Below are positions 1-5,688 of a stretch of DNA of 6,192 bases, in pieces. The stretch is from Candidatus Zixiibacteriota bacterium. Its GTDB lineage: Bacteria > Zixibacteria > MSB-5A5 > JAABVY01. Positions within the stretch are counted from its first letter, which is position 1. Each line of letters opens with the position of its first letter. The stretch spans positions 1 through 6,192 of the forward strand of contig WJIM01000216.1 of assembly GCA_014730285.1 (NCBI GenBank), written 5' to 3'. Below the pieces are notes generated by a model that saw nothing but the letters and a program-made list of their open reading frames with translations, was not told the DNA's origin and ran no database searches. Made by a program: the position numbers and the translations under genes.

Positions 1-735
1 ATATTAACCGTTTGGTTATCTTCTCAGAGCGTGGTCAATTTCCTTAACACGGATTTTGTTGCGCTATCAGTAATAGATGTTCATTACAGAACTTCAACTG
101 CTGCAACATTCAACATTGATAACTGCGCCGTAGATGGCCTTTACATTAGATCATTTCATGTAAAGGAAGATGACTCATGGAATGTTAGAATCAATAATCC
201 AAAGGTATCCAGCAAATTAAATGAAGCAATCGAAATATTCCAAAATATCAGAAAATATGATTCACTTGAAAATTTCCTAGATTTCGTTCGTTTGAATAAG
301 GCTAAGTACTTCGATTCAGAGAAGAGGGAGTTATATGACATGTATCATATATTAGATTCCTATTTCTCTAGACTACAAGATAATTATGGAAAACTAAACC
401 GATTTATAAATATGTGTTCACAAGTTTTTTCTTTATATGGCTATTCAATTTGGCGACCAGTAATATGGCTATTGTCAATTGTATTTGTCTTTAATGTTTT
501 TTATTGCATCATTGATTTCCCTGATAATAGGGCAATCAGTATATTGGGTTTTTTTGGAGAGACGTTTATTTATCATTTGGAAAAGATATCTTTCTTCAGG
601 ACACCAAGTGACTGGCTTGAGAGCAGCCTAACAAAGAGATTATTTTTTATTTTTGAAGGACTGTTGTTGATTCCCATTGTTACTAGCATTATCTTAGGCA
701 TTCGTAAGCTTTTCAAGAGAATGCAAGTAGAATAA
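1..735 (+). CDS. Pentapeptide-repeat protein with two-helix membrane tail, 5' end cut off by window
   Basis: The reading frame is open to the first base, so the GTG at 31 is probably not the true start. Numbering from that GTG, hydrophobic residues recur every five positions (F4, F9, V14, Y19, A24, I29, V34, I39), with N, D, S, T or H often just before and small or aliphatic residues two before. This is the pentapeptide-repeat (right-handed beta-helix) pattern, and it appears to continue upstream. A charged, helical linker follows (about 55-130), then YGYSIWRP leading into a membrane segment (about 143-161), a hydrophobic stretch (about 168-181) and a second membrane segment (about 203-223) ending in basic IRKLFKR. 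Pentapeptide-repeat proteins with a similar two-helix tail are known; their role is mostly unknown. The gene is clearly richer in A+T than everything downstream, which suggests acquisition by transfer. It ends three bases before the next ATG, with no terminator between. Fold well supported; function unknown. Confidence 0.7.
   Translation: MLTVWLSSQSVVNFLNTDFVALSVIDVHYRTSTAATFNIDNCAVDGLYIRSFHVKEDDSWNVRINNPKVSSKLNEAIEIFQNIRKYDSLENFLDFVRLNKAKYFDSEKRELYDMYHILDSYFSRLQDNYGKLNRFINMCSQVFSLYGYSIWRPVIWLLSIVFVFNVFYCIIDFPDNRAISILGFFGETFIYHLEKISFFRTPSDWLESSLTKRLFFIFEGLLLIPIVTSIILGIRKLFKRMQVE
728..733 (+). promoter_or_regulatory. Candidate -10 element for dgt
   Basis: TAGAAT matches the sigma-70 -10 consensus at five of six positions and ends five bases before the dgt ATG. 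It lies within the last codons and stop of the upstream gene. No good -35 is seen at 16-18 bases upstream (TAAGCT at 705-710 is poor). No Shine-Dalgarno lies at a usable distance. Taken alone it is weak; it gains weight because pcm has the same spacing. Confidence 0.35.
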
Positions 736-738
736 AAT

Positions 739-1908
739 ATGACCGAACGTTTGAACACTCGTGAAAATATCGAAAGGGTGGAGGAGGAAATCCTCGCGCC
801 CTATGCCGCGCACAGCAAAAAATCGCTGGGACGGCAGCATCCCGAAACAGAACACCCCTACCGTACCTGCTTCCAGCGCGACCGCGACCGGATAATCCAT
901 TCCGCCGCCTTCAGGCGTCTGGAATACAAAACCCAGGTCTTCGTAAATCATGAGGGCGACCATTATAGAACAAGGCTGACGCATACATTGGAGGTCTCCC
1001 AGATATCGCGAACCATAGCCCGTGCCCTGAAGCTGAACGAGGATATTGCCGAGGCGATAGCATTGGCGCACGACCTCGGCCATACACCCTTCGGGCATGC
1101 CGGGGAGGATATTCTCGATTCACTTATGCAGAAACATGCCGGCCTCGGATTCAACCACAACCGTCAGTCATTGCGTGTGGTCGACCTGATCGAACGCCGT
1201 TATCCCGGCTTTCCCGGGCTGAACTTGAGTTACGAAGTGCGTGAGGGAATAGTCAAACATGAAACCGACTATGATCTGGCGGAAATAGATAATTTCAATC
1301 CAAATGAAAACCCTACTCTGGAGGCCCAGCTCGTGGACTTAGCTGATGAGATCGCATACAACTGCCATGATGTCGATGACGGTATCTGGTCGGGAGTGAT
1401 TCATCTGGATGAGTTGATGACTGTCGATCTCTTCGCGGAAGTATACAAAAAATCTGAAAAAGATCTGGCCGATCTGTCGAGTTCCAAACGGCAGTATCAT
1501 GTCATACGACTCTTGATAAATCGCGAGGTATCCGATCTTCTGGATACAACAGTTAAGAATCTGGATGAGAATAAAATCGAAACCCTTGATGATGTCCGCA
1601 AAGCGCCCGGGAAAATGTTCAAGTTTTCGGATGAATTGAGGAAAAAGAATCTGGAGCTGAAGAAGTTTTTGTTCGAGAAGATGTATCGTCACTGGCGGTT
1701 GATTCGAATGACCGACAAATCCCGCCGAATCCTTAGCGGGCTTTTCGAGGCCTATTTCGATAATCCCGGCCAGTTGCCTCCCAAATACGCCAAACGCGCC
1801 AGAAACGATAATAAGGCGCTGACGATTGCTGATTATATTGCCGGTATGACCGACCGTTTCGCAATGGCCGAATATAAGAAACTATTTGACCCGTTTGAGA
1901 AAGTTTAA
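739..1908 (+). CDS. dgt: Deoxyguanosinetriphosphate triphosphohydrolase-like protein (HD-domain dNTPase)
   Basis: Cytoplasmic enzyme of the dGTPase family, which hydrolyses dNTPs to deoxynucleoside plus triphosphate and so trims the dNTP pool. At 389 aa it has full length for the shorter bacterial class. The N-terminus fits the family: APYAAHSKKSLGR (20-32), then FQRDRDRIIHSAAFRRLEYK (45-64). The HD metal site is intact: H82 in RLTHTLE, H111-D112 in ALAHDLGH, and D203 in LADEIAY. HTPFGHAGE (115-123) and the late GMTDRFA motif (369-375) are also family hallmarks. The ATG is chosen because the family N-terminus starts at once after it; there is no Shine-Dalgarno. It begins three bases after the AT-rich upstream gene but has the base composition of the downstream genes, so the pair is probably a chance neighbourhood and not an old operon. 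Substrate preference among dNTPs cannot be read from sequence. Confidence 0.95.
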   Translation: MTERLNTRENIERVEEEILAPYAAHSKKSLGRQHPETEHPYRTCFQRDRDRIIHSAAFRRLEYKTQVFVNHEGDHYRTRLTHTLEVSQISRTIARALKLNEDIAEAIALAHDLGHTPFGHAGEDILDSLMQKHAGLGFNHNRQSLRVVDLIERRYPGFPGLNLSYEVREGIVKHETDYDLAEIDNFNPNENPTLEAQLVDLADEIAYNCHDVDDGIWSGVIHLDELMTVDLFAEVYKKSEKDLADLSSSKRQYHVIRLLINREVSDLLDTTVKNLDENKIETLDDVRKAPGKMFKFSDELRKKNLELKKFLFEKMYRHWRLIRMTDKSRRILSGLFEAYFDNPGQLPPKYAKRARNDNKALTIADYIAGMTDRFAMAEYKKLFDPFEKV

Positions 1909-1939
1909 TGCATACTCTGCAAAAAGTGTGAATCGGATT

Positions 1940-2083
1940 TCATAACCATCCTTTAAGGTTATAATGAATCTCGAATTCCATTTTAGCTCCCAACAGTCCT
2001 ATTAAAATTCCTAAAAGATAACCGGCCAATATATTAACCCCTCTGTGCAAATCTTGAACAGCCAACAGGTTACGTTCCTTTTT
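1940..2083 (-). pseudogene. Minus-strand remnant of a membrane protein, or a very small membrane protein
   Basis: In the gap between dgt and the RNase H-like gene, the minus strand has 47 open codons ending at a TGA (1942-1940). The product contains LHRGVNILAGYLLGILIGLLG, a convincing membrane helix, and ends in HYNLKGWL. The segment HRGVNILAGYLLG resembles the third motif of PAP2-type phosphatases (H-x3-D then VLAGYLLG), with N in place of the Asp. Upstream the same frame hits a TGA (2086-2084) and then continues with plausible protein-like codons (KSKEYAALSM) to about 2128. This fits a decayed gene. Alternatively a 41-42 aa protein could start at a TTG or CTG about 7-10 bases after AAGGA, with no ATG available. 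The PAP2 link is tentative. Confidence 0.35.
1942..1962. repeat. Short inverted repeat after dgt
   Basis: ATAACC and GGTTAT form a 6-bp stem with a 9-base loop, 33 bases after the dgt stop. There is no T-run after it on the + strand, so it is not a convincing terminator. It overlaps the end of the minus-strand reading frame and may be coincidental. Confidence 0.3.
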
Positions 2084-2149
2084 TCACATGCTCAGGGCGG
2101 CATATTCTTTGCTTTTTATCTGATCGGTTTACGAAGGGAATTTTCGATC

Positions 2150-2155
2150 AGGAGG
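2150..2155 (+). promoter_or_regulatory. Strong Shine-Dalgarno for the RNase H-like gene
   Basis: AGGAGG lies five bases before the ATG at 2161. It fixes that start codon and stands out because dgt, holA, the sigma gene and pcm have no comparable site. It also shows that the host ribosome probably does use the anti-Shine-Dalgarno pairing. Confidence 0.85.
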
Positions 2156-2160
2156 GAATT

Positions 2161-2547
2161 ATGGAGTGCTTTTTCACCAGTTTTACGCGAGACAAGGCAT
2201 CAGAAGACGGCAAGAACGCATTGATCTCATTCACAGTACCGGATCACGGAATTGTATTCAGGGCAGCATTCAAAGGAACAGATAAAGAGGTCGAATACGC
2301 CGCGCTCCTGGCCCTCCTGGAATTCGTGGAAATCAATCCCCAGCTTTTCAAAAATAAGACGCTGGAGATTTACTCAGATAGCTTCACCCTGGTTAACCAG
2401 GTCAATAAAAGAATGTACTGCTCCAAAGATTTGGAACCTTTTCGAAATATGGCTCTCTTGATGCAGAAAAAAATACCCTACAGCCTGAATCTCATCCCTG
2501 TTACAGACAACCCTGCTATACAGGCTTTAGGGATAGCTAACGCCTAA
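2161..2547 (+). CDS. Small RNase H-like fold protein, probably catalytically degenerate
   Basis: A 128 aa protein with the layout of the RNase HI / RNase H-like superfamily. An N-terminal strand pair is followed by TDKEVEYAALLALLEF (40-55), which matches the family's T-N-x-x-A-E helix and places E45 as the second catalytic acid. LEIYSDSFTLVNQV (68-81) matches the strand-plus-helix with D73 as the third. The usual first Asp (TDG in strand one) is missing: the equivalent stretch reads FFTSFTR. Near the C-terminus NPAIQALG (117-124) lines up with N-x-x-x-D-x-L-A, giving Q121 in place of the last Asp. With two of four metal ligands gone it is likely inactive as a nuclease and may bind nucleic acid or protein. 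It stands alone between a 250-base gap and a terminator, with a strong ribosome site. The fold is a moderately sure assignment; the role is unknown. Confidence 0.65.
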   Translation: MECFFTSFTRDKASEDGKNALISFTVPDHGIVFRAAFKGTDKEVEYAALLALLEFVEINPQLFKNKTLEIYSDSFTLVNQVNKRMYCSKDLEPFRNMALLMQKKIPYSLNLIPVTDNPAIQALGIANA

Positions 2548-2571
2548 TCGTAACCATACCCTCCCTGTCCG

Positions 2572-2603
2572 AAGGTAGCCAGCAATGGCTGCCTTTTTTA
2601 TTT
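2572..2603 (+). terminator. Rho-independent terminator
   Basis: The stem AAGGTAGCCA / TGGCTGCCTT (10 bp including one G-U pair) closes a GCAA tetraloop of the stable GNRA class and is followed by TTTTTTATTT. It begins 24 bases after the stop of the RNase H-like gene and separates that gene from holA. Confidence 0.93.
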
Positions 2604-2627
2604 GCTCCAAACTTATTTAATAAAAGA

Positions 2628-2656
2628 TTGACTTGAACTTGCCCTCAGCCTAATTT
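2628..2656 (+). promoter_or_regulatory. Candidate promoter for holA, leaderless geometry
   Basis: TTGACT (2628-2633, five of six with the -35 consensus) is spaced 17 bases from TAATTT (2651-2656, three of six with the -10 consensus). The -10 ends six bases before the holA ATG, so transcription would start at or next to the start codon. It lies just after the terminator at 2572-2603, where a new promoter is expected. The -10 is weak. Confidence 0.5.
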
Positions 2657-2662
2657 ACCACC

Positions 2663-3685
2663 ATGGCAAGGAGTAAGAAATCGTCGCTGAAATTTTCCGA
2701 CGTTATCGGTCAGATCGAGAAGGGTAAATTTGCCCCTGTATATTTTATTGACGGGGACGAGGATTATCTCCAGATCGAATTCGTAAATACATTAAAGCGA
2801 TGCCTTTACAAGAGCAGTCCCGAAAATGCCAATGTCGAGCGAATTACCGCCAAACCGGGCAAAGCGGGCGATCTGGCCAATACCGCGCTGGAGTATTCGC
2901 TTTTTGGGGGAAGCAAGCTCTTGATCGTAAATGAGGCCCAGAAATTCAATAAGGACGACAAGGATATCCTGCTGAAATTATTTCCCCAGCTTCCCCCGGG
3001 AAATCATCTGGTGCTCTTCCATAGGGGAAATATTGATATGCGCCAGAAGTATTTCAAATATGTTACTTCTAAAACGACCTGGATCAGCTTTTTGCCCCTG
3101 ACGCAGAATTCGGCCAAATTCTGGGTAAACCGTCAACTCGGCAAGTACAGCCTGCAAATCGATCCCAAAGCGCTCGATCTTCTGGTAGATTTTGCGGGAT
3201 TCTCTTACAGCACTATCTCCGAAGAGGTTAACAAATTATCGTTGAACTTTGAGCCGGGAAGCACGATTTCACTGGAAGATATCCGCAATTATGGCTCTCG
3301 TTCTGCGGTATTTTCGATTTTTGAGCTGACTGATGCATTGGGTAGAAGAAACAAAGAAAAAGCCCTAAACCGCCTGAATCGTCTTCTGGAAAGCGGTGAG
3401 GCCCTGCCTGCTATACTCGGGCCGATTACCAGGCATTTCAATTATCTGATTATGATCGATTCGCTTAAGGAGTTGAAAAACAACAACATGATAGCCTCAC
3501 GCGTGGGCGTGAAGCCGTTTTTTGTGCAGAAATGCCGTGATCAGATCGACAATTTCGAGGGCGGTACACTGAAACTGACAATGAAGTATATTTTCGAGGC
3601 CGAATACCAGTCCCGCTACGAAAAAATGACACCCGCATTCATTCTGGAAAACCTTGTCTCAAAAATCGCAGATTTACAGGAATAA
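2663..3685 (+). CDS. holA: DNA polymerase III subunit delta (clamp loader)
   Basis: The delta subunit is the part of the clamp-loader complex that binds and opens the beta sliding clamp during replication. The 340 aa length is normal for the family. The N-terminal AAA+-like domain starts with PVYFIDGDEDYL (25-36), the family's opening strand and E-x-x-L motif, followed by YSLFGGSKLLIV (79-89) and HLVLF (115-119). As expected for delta there is no Walker A ATP-binding loop. The lid domain has WVNRQLGKYSLQIDPKAL (154-171) and EEVNKLSL (187-194). The C-terminal collar domain starts at VFSIFELTDALGRRN (216-230) and includes RLLESGEALPAILGPI (240-255). No Shine-Dalgarno precedes the ATG; the start is supported by the promoter geometry and by the N-terminal length. 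It is followed after 21 bases by the sigma gene, so read-through into that gene is likely. Confidence 0.93.
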   Translation: MARSKKSSLKFSDVIGQIEKGKFAPVYFIDGDEDYLQIEFVNTLKRCLYKSSPENANVERITAKPGKAGDLANTALEYSLFGGSKLLIVNEAQKFNKDDKDILLKLFPQLPPGNHLVLFHRGNIDMRQKYFKYVTSKTTWISFLPLTQNSAKFWVNRQLGKYSLQIDPKALDLLVDFAGFSYSTISEEVNKLSLNFEPGSTISLEDIRNYGSRSAVFSIFELTDALGRRNKEKALNRLNRLLESGEALPAILGPITRHFNYLIMIDSLKELKNNNMIASRVGVKPFFVQKCRDQIDNFEGGTLKLTMKYIFEAEYQSRYEKMTPAFILENLVSKIADLQE

Positions 3686-3702
3686 TAATTCATTTGTATT
3701 GT
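3673..3702 (+). promoter_or_regulatory. Weak candidate promoter for the sigma gene
   Basis: TTTACA (3673-3678) lies 18 bases from TATTGT (3697-3702), which ends four bases before the ATG. Only four of six -10 positions match. The geometry repeats that of dgt, holA and pcm, but this site overlaps the end of holA and could be chance; the gene may simply be read from the holA transcript. Confidence 0.25.
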
Positions 3703-3706
3703 ATAG

Positions 3707-4279
3707 ATGGCTGAACAGAAAAAAGTTAAGCTCGACGAAAAAAAGCTGATCTCGAAGGCAAAGCGAGGTGATAAGAACGCCTTTGGCGAGCTTGTGAGGC
3801 ATTTTAGTAAACCGGTTTACTATCTGGCTTACAGGTTTGTCAGGGATCATGATACGGCCGATGAACTGACCCAGGAGAGCTTCGTGAAAGCCTACCAGGC
3901 GCTGGATTCGTTCATCGAAGGCAAGAGTTTCAAAAGCTGGATTTTTGCGATCGTATCGAATTTATCGATAAACTATTTGAAGAGAAAAAAGCGCGAAATG
4001 TCGCTGGAGGATTCGATTCCCGATGATATCCTGGAAGACAAAAAGACAGCCTCCAATCCGCATGAACAGATGACTGCGGGCGATCTGGGCAAACAGATCG
4101 CAAGGGCTGTGGATAATCTTCCGGGGGAATTCAAAACCGTGTTTATACTTAGAACGTATGAAGATATGAGCTATGAGGAAATCGCCACCACGCTTAAGAT
4201 TGAGGTCGGGACAGTGATGTCGCGTCTGTTTAGAGCCCGAGCCAGACTCAGAGAAGAGTTGAAGGATTACCTGGAATGA
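3707..4279 (+). CDS. ECF-type RNA polymerase sigma factor
   Basis: A 190 aa sigma-70 family protein of the extracytoplasmic function group, which redirects RNA polymerase to a small set of promoters in response to a signal. Region 2 runs from about residue 14 to 97, with GDKNAFGELVRHF (21-33) and DELTQESFVKAYQAL (52-66), the -10 recognising and core-binding part. A linker of about 35 residues follows. Region 4 (about 130-186) has NLPGEFKTVFILR (137-149) and the helix-turn-helix SYEEIATTLKIEVGTVMSR (155-173) that reads the -35. Regions 1 and 3 are absent, as in ECF sigmas. There is no Shine-Dalgarno before the ATG. It overlaps the next gene by ATGA at 4276-4279, the usual coupling of an ECF sigma with its anti-sigma. 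No clear autoregulatory ECF promoter was found. Target genes unknown. Confidence 0.93.
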   Translation: MAEQKKVKLDEKKLISKAKRGDKNAFGELVRHFSKPVYYLAYRFVRDHDTADELTQESFVKAYQALDSFIEGKSFKSWIFAIVSNLSINYLKRKKREMSLEDSIPDDILEDKKTASNPHEQMTAGDLGKQIARAVDNLPGEFKTVFILRTYEDMSYEEIATTLKIEVGTVMSRLFRARARLREELKDYLE

Positions 4280-5631
4280 ATGATTTCGATAAAGATTTTG
4301 AGAAATATTTGAACCTCTATCTCGACGGCCGACTGGATGAGAAAGAGGCTGAGGAATTCGAGAAATTCCTGGCCCAAAATCCGGAAAAGGCCGAGGACCT
4401 TGAGGCTTATAAGACTCTGGATTATACCGCCAAAGGCGAGCTTCTGCCGGAGCTTCCCGAGGGCTATTGGGAGGGGCTGGAGTCGCGTGTAAATAAGCGC
4501 ATCGAGAAAATCCCTGAGTATAAAAGCTCATGGGTAGGATTTAAGGAAAAGTATTTCTCATTCAATAGATTTATGAAAATCGCCGCATCCGCTACTGTTA
4601 TTGTGATGGCGTTTATGGTAAGCTGGCATCTGATCAAGGGATTTCGTGTACTCGATACAGGCGCTGATGAAGCTATGTATATGGATAAAAGCCCGGCCGT
4701 GCTGAATTTGGAGGAAACGCCGCCCTCAGGTGAGAGGCGAACGGAGTTCGAGCGAATGGCGGATTCGGCCTTTGGCGGCGAGTTTGAAGGTTCGGTCCCT
4801 CTTTCGGCTGAGGATCTGGATTTAAGCGAGGCCAGAAAGGATGAGCTGGAGGATTTGGCCGAGACTGACGAAACGCCCCCAACGGTTCCGGAACTTCTGG
4901 AGGATGATGTCAAAGCCGCCGGAGAGCCTGAACCAAAAGAAAAGAAAGAGCCGGGCACGAAAGCTATTCCCAAAGAGAAAACAGATAAAGAAGTTACCGC
5001 TGATGTATCTCAGGAATTGCCCGAGATAGAGCCGATGGCTCCGGTTCCGGCTCCGGTTGAAATGGATTCACCCGCGCCAATAAGAACAGAGCTTGAACGG
5101 GCCGATGTAGGAGAACCGATGTCTCTGCAGAGCATGCATGACGAGGTTCAGGCTGTGCCCGATACTACCCGCTCGAGGATGGCGGAAGAATATGCCGATA
5201 TGCTCGATTCCGAACCCGGTGTATTAGCGACTGACTCAATCGGATTTGCGATACAGCTCGATGACTTCCCTTATCTGGCATTGAACGAATATTCCTTTTC
5301 AAAGCAGCCGCCCGCGCAGAACAAATCTGCTCAGCCTGAGGGAATTGTAATGACTGAAACTGAGATAGAGGATTCCGCTGAAATCCTGCTGCGCGCCGAG
5401 GGCGACAGCTTAATTGAGGCCTATAATATCGAAACCAATTCTGAAATAAAGGCCGCCCTTTTAAAGGAAATTATCGAAAAGTCGCTTGAAATCGTGAAGC
5501 TCACCAAATCGGAAGCGGATATGCTCCGGACTGAGATGCTTCTAAAAAAGGCCATGGGAAGCCGTGCGATAACCTTTCCCCAGTACCGCGAATATAATGA
5601 TTCCCTGCGGCAGTTTATGAGACTCAAGTAG
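4276..5631 (+). CDS. Probable membrane-anchored anti-sigma factor without zinc ligands, long acidic outward domain
   Basis: Translated from ATG overlapping the sigma stop, with GAAGGA nine bases upstream. The 451 aa product has an N-terminal helical domain (about 1-95) with YLNLYLDGRLDEKEAEEFEK, the opening typical of anti-sigma domains, then a single membrane segment (about 101-120). It has no Cys at all and no His before the membrane segment, so it is not a zinc-binding (HxxxCxxC) type. If the N-terminus is cytoplasmic, about 330 residues face outward: an acidic, Pro/Glu/Lys-rich low-complexity part (about 140-290) and a helical C-terminal part (about 365-451). Ordinary anti-sigmas are much shorter. 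The inferred role is holding the sigma at the membrane until an envelope signal releases it. No protease site or known sensor domain was recognised. Function rests mainly on position, N-terminal form and topology. Confidence 0.75.
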   Translation: MNDFDKDFEKYLNLYLDGRLDEKEAEEFEKFLAQNPEKAEDLEAYKTLDYTAKGELLPELPEGYWEGLESRVNKRIEKIPEYKSSWVGFKEKYFSFNRFMKIAASATVIVMAFMVSWHLIKGFRVLDTGADEAMYMDKSPAVLNLEETPPSGERRTEFERMADSAFGGEFEGSVPLSAEDLDLSEARKDELEDLAETDETPPTVPELLEDDVKAAGEPEPKEKKEPGTKAIPKEKTDKEVTADVSQELPEIEPMAPVPAPVEMDSPAPIRTELERADVGEPMSLQSMHDEVQAVPDTTRSRMAEEYADMLDSEPGVLATDSIGFAIQLDDFPYLALNEYSFSKQPPAQNKSAQPEGIVMTETEIEDSAEILLRAEGDSLIEAYNIETNSEIKAALLKEIIEKSLEIVKLTKSEADMLRTEMLLKKAMGSRAITFPQYREYNDSLRQFMRLK

Positions 5632-5652
5632 CGCTCTTTCATTCGATACATA

Positions 5653-5681
5653 TTGACACATAAGCTGGGATTCTTTACAAT
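5653..5681 (+). promoter_or_regulatory. Near-consensus sigma-70 promoter of pcm, leaderless geometry
   Basis: A perfect TTGACA (5653-5658) is spaced exactly 17 bases from TACAAT (5676-5681), eleven of twelve positions matching consensus. The -10 ends five bases before the ATG, so the transcript should begin at or within a base or two of the start codon. It lies in the 55-base gap after the anti-sigma gene and makes pcm independent of that operon. It is a housekeeping-type promoter and does not look like an ECF target. Confidence 0.8.
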
Positions 5682-5688
5682 AAAGAAT
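5670..5688. promoter_or_regulatory. Perfect 8-bp inverted repeat over the pcm -10 and start codon, possible operator
   Basis: ATTCTTTA (5670-5677) and TAAAGAAT (5681-5688) are perfect reverse complements separated by CAA. The centre of symmetry lies in the -10 hexamer and the right arm ends within the ATG. A protein bound here would block RNA polymerase. If transcription starts at the ATG the repeat is not in the mRNA, so a DNA site is more likely than an RNA hairpin. No known repressor box was recognised. Confidence 0.45.

Noticed and set aside
694..1123. Minus-strand frames opposite the start of dgt
   Set aside because: The + strand codes a clear dGTPase with an intact HD site, so these are antisense shadows.
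1..1908. A phage-defence pair made of the AT-rich membrane gene and the dNTPase
   Set aside because: dGTPases can act in defence, but this one is of the ordinary housekeeping type, the two genes differ in composition, and dgt appears to have its own promoter.
1942..1962. Stem-loop after dgt as its terminator
   Set aside because: The stem is only 6 bp with few G-C pairs and no T-run follows.
3646..3672. GGAAAAC-like element as an ECF autoregulatory promoter before the sigma gene
   Set aside because: The -35-like part is only partial and no fitting -10 motif lies at the needed distance.
3962..4531. 189-codon open frame on the minus strand across the sigma/anti-sigma junction
   Set aside because: It lies opposite two well-supported genes, has an unnatural Pro/Arg/Ser-rich composition and no recognisable motif; it is a shadow.
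4464..4973. 169-codon minus-strand frame rich in Ser
   Set aside because: It mirrors the Glu/Lys/Pro-rich coding of the anti-sigma gene; the serine runs are the complement of that bias.
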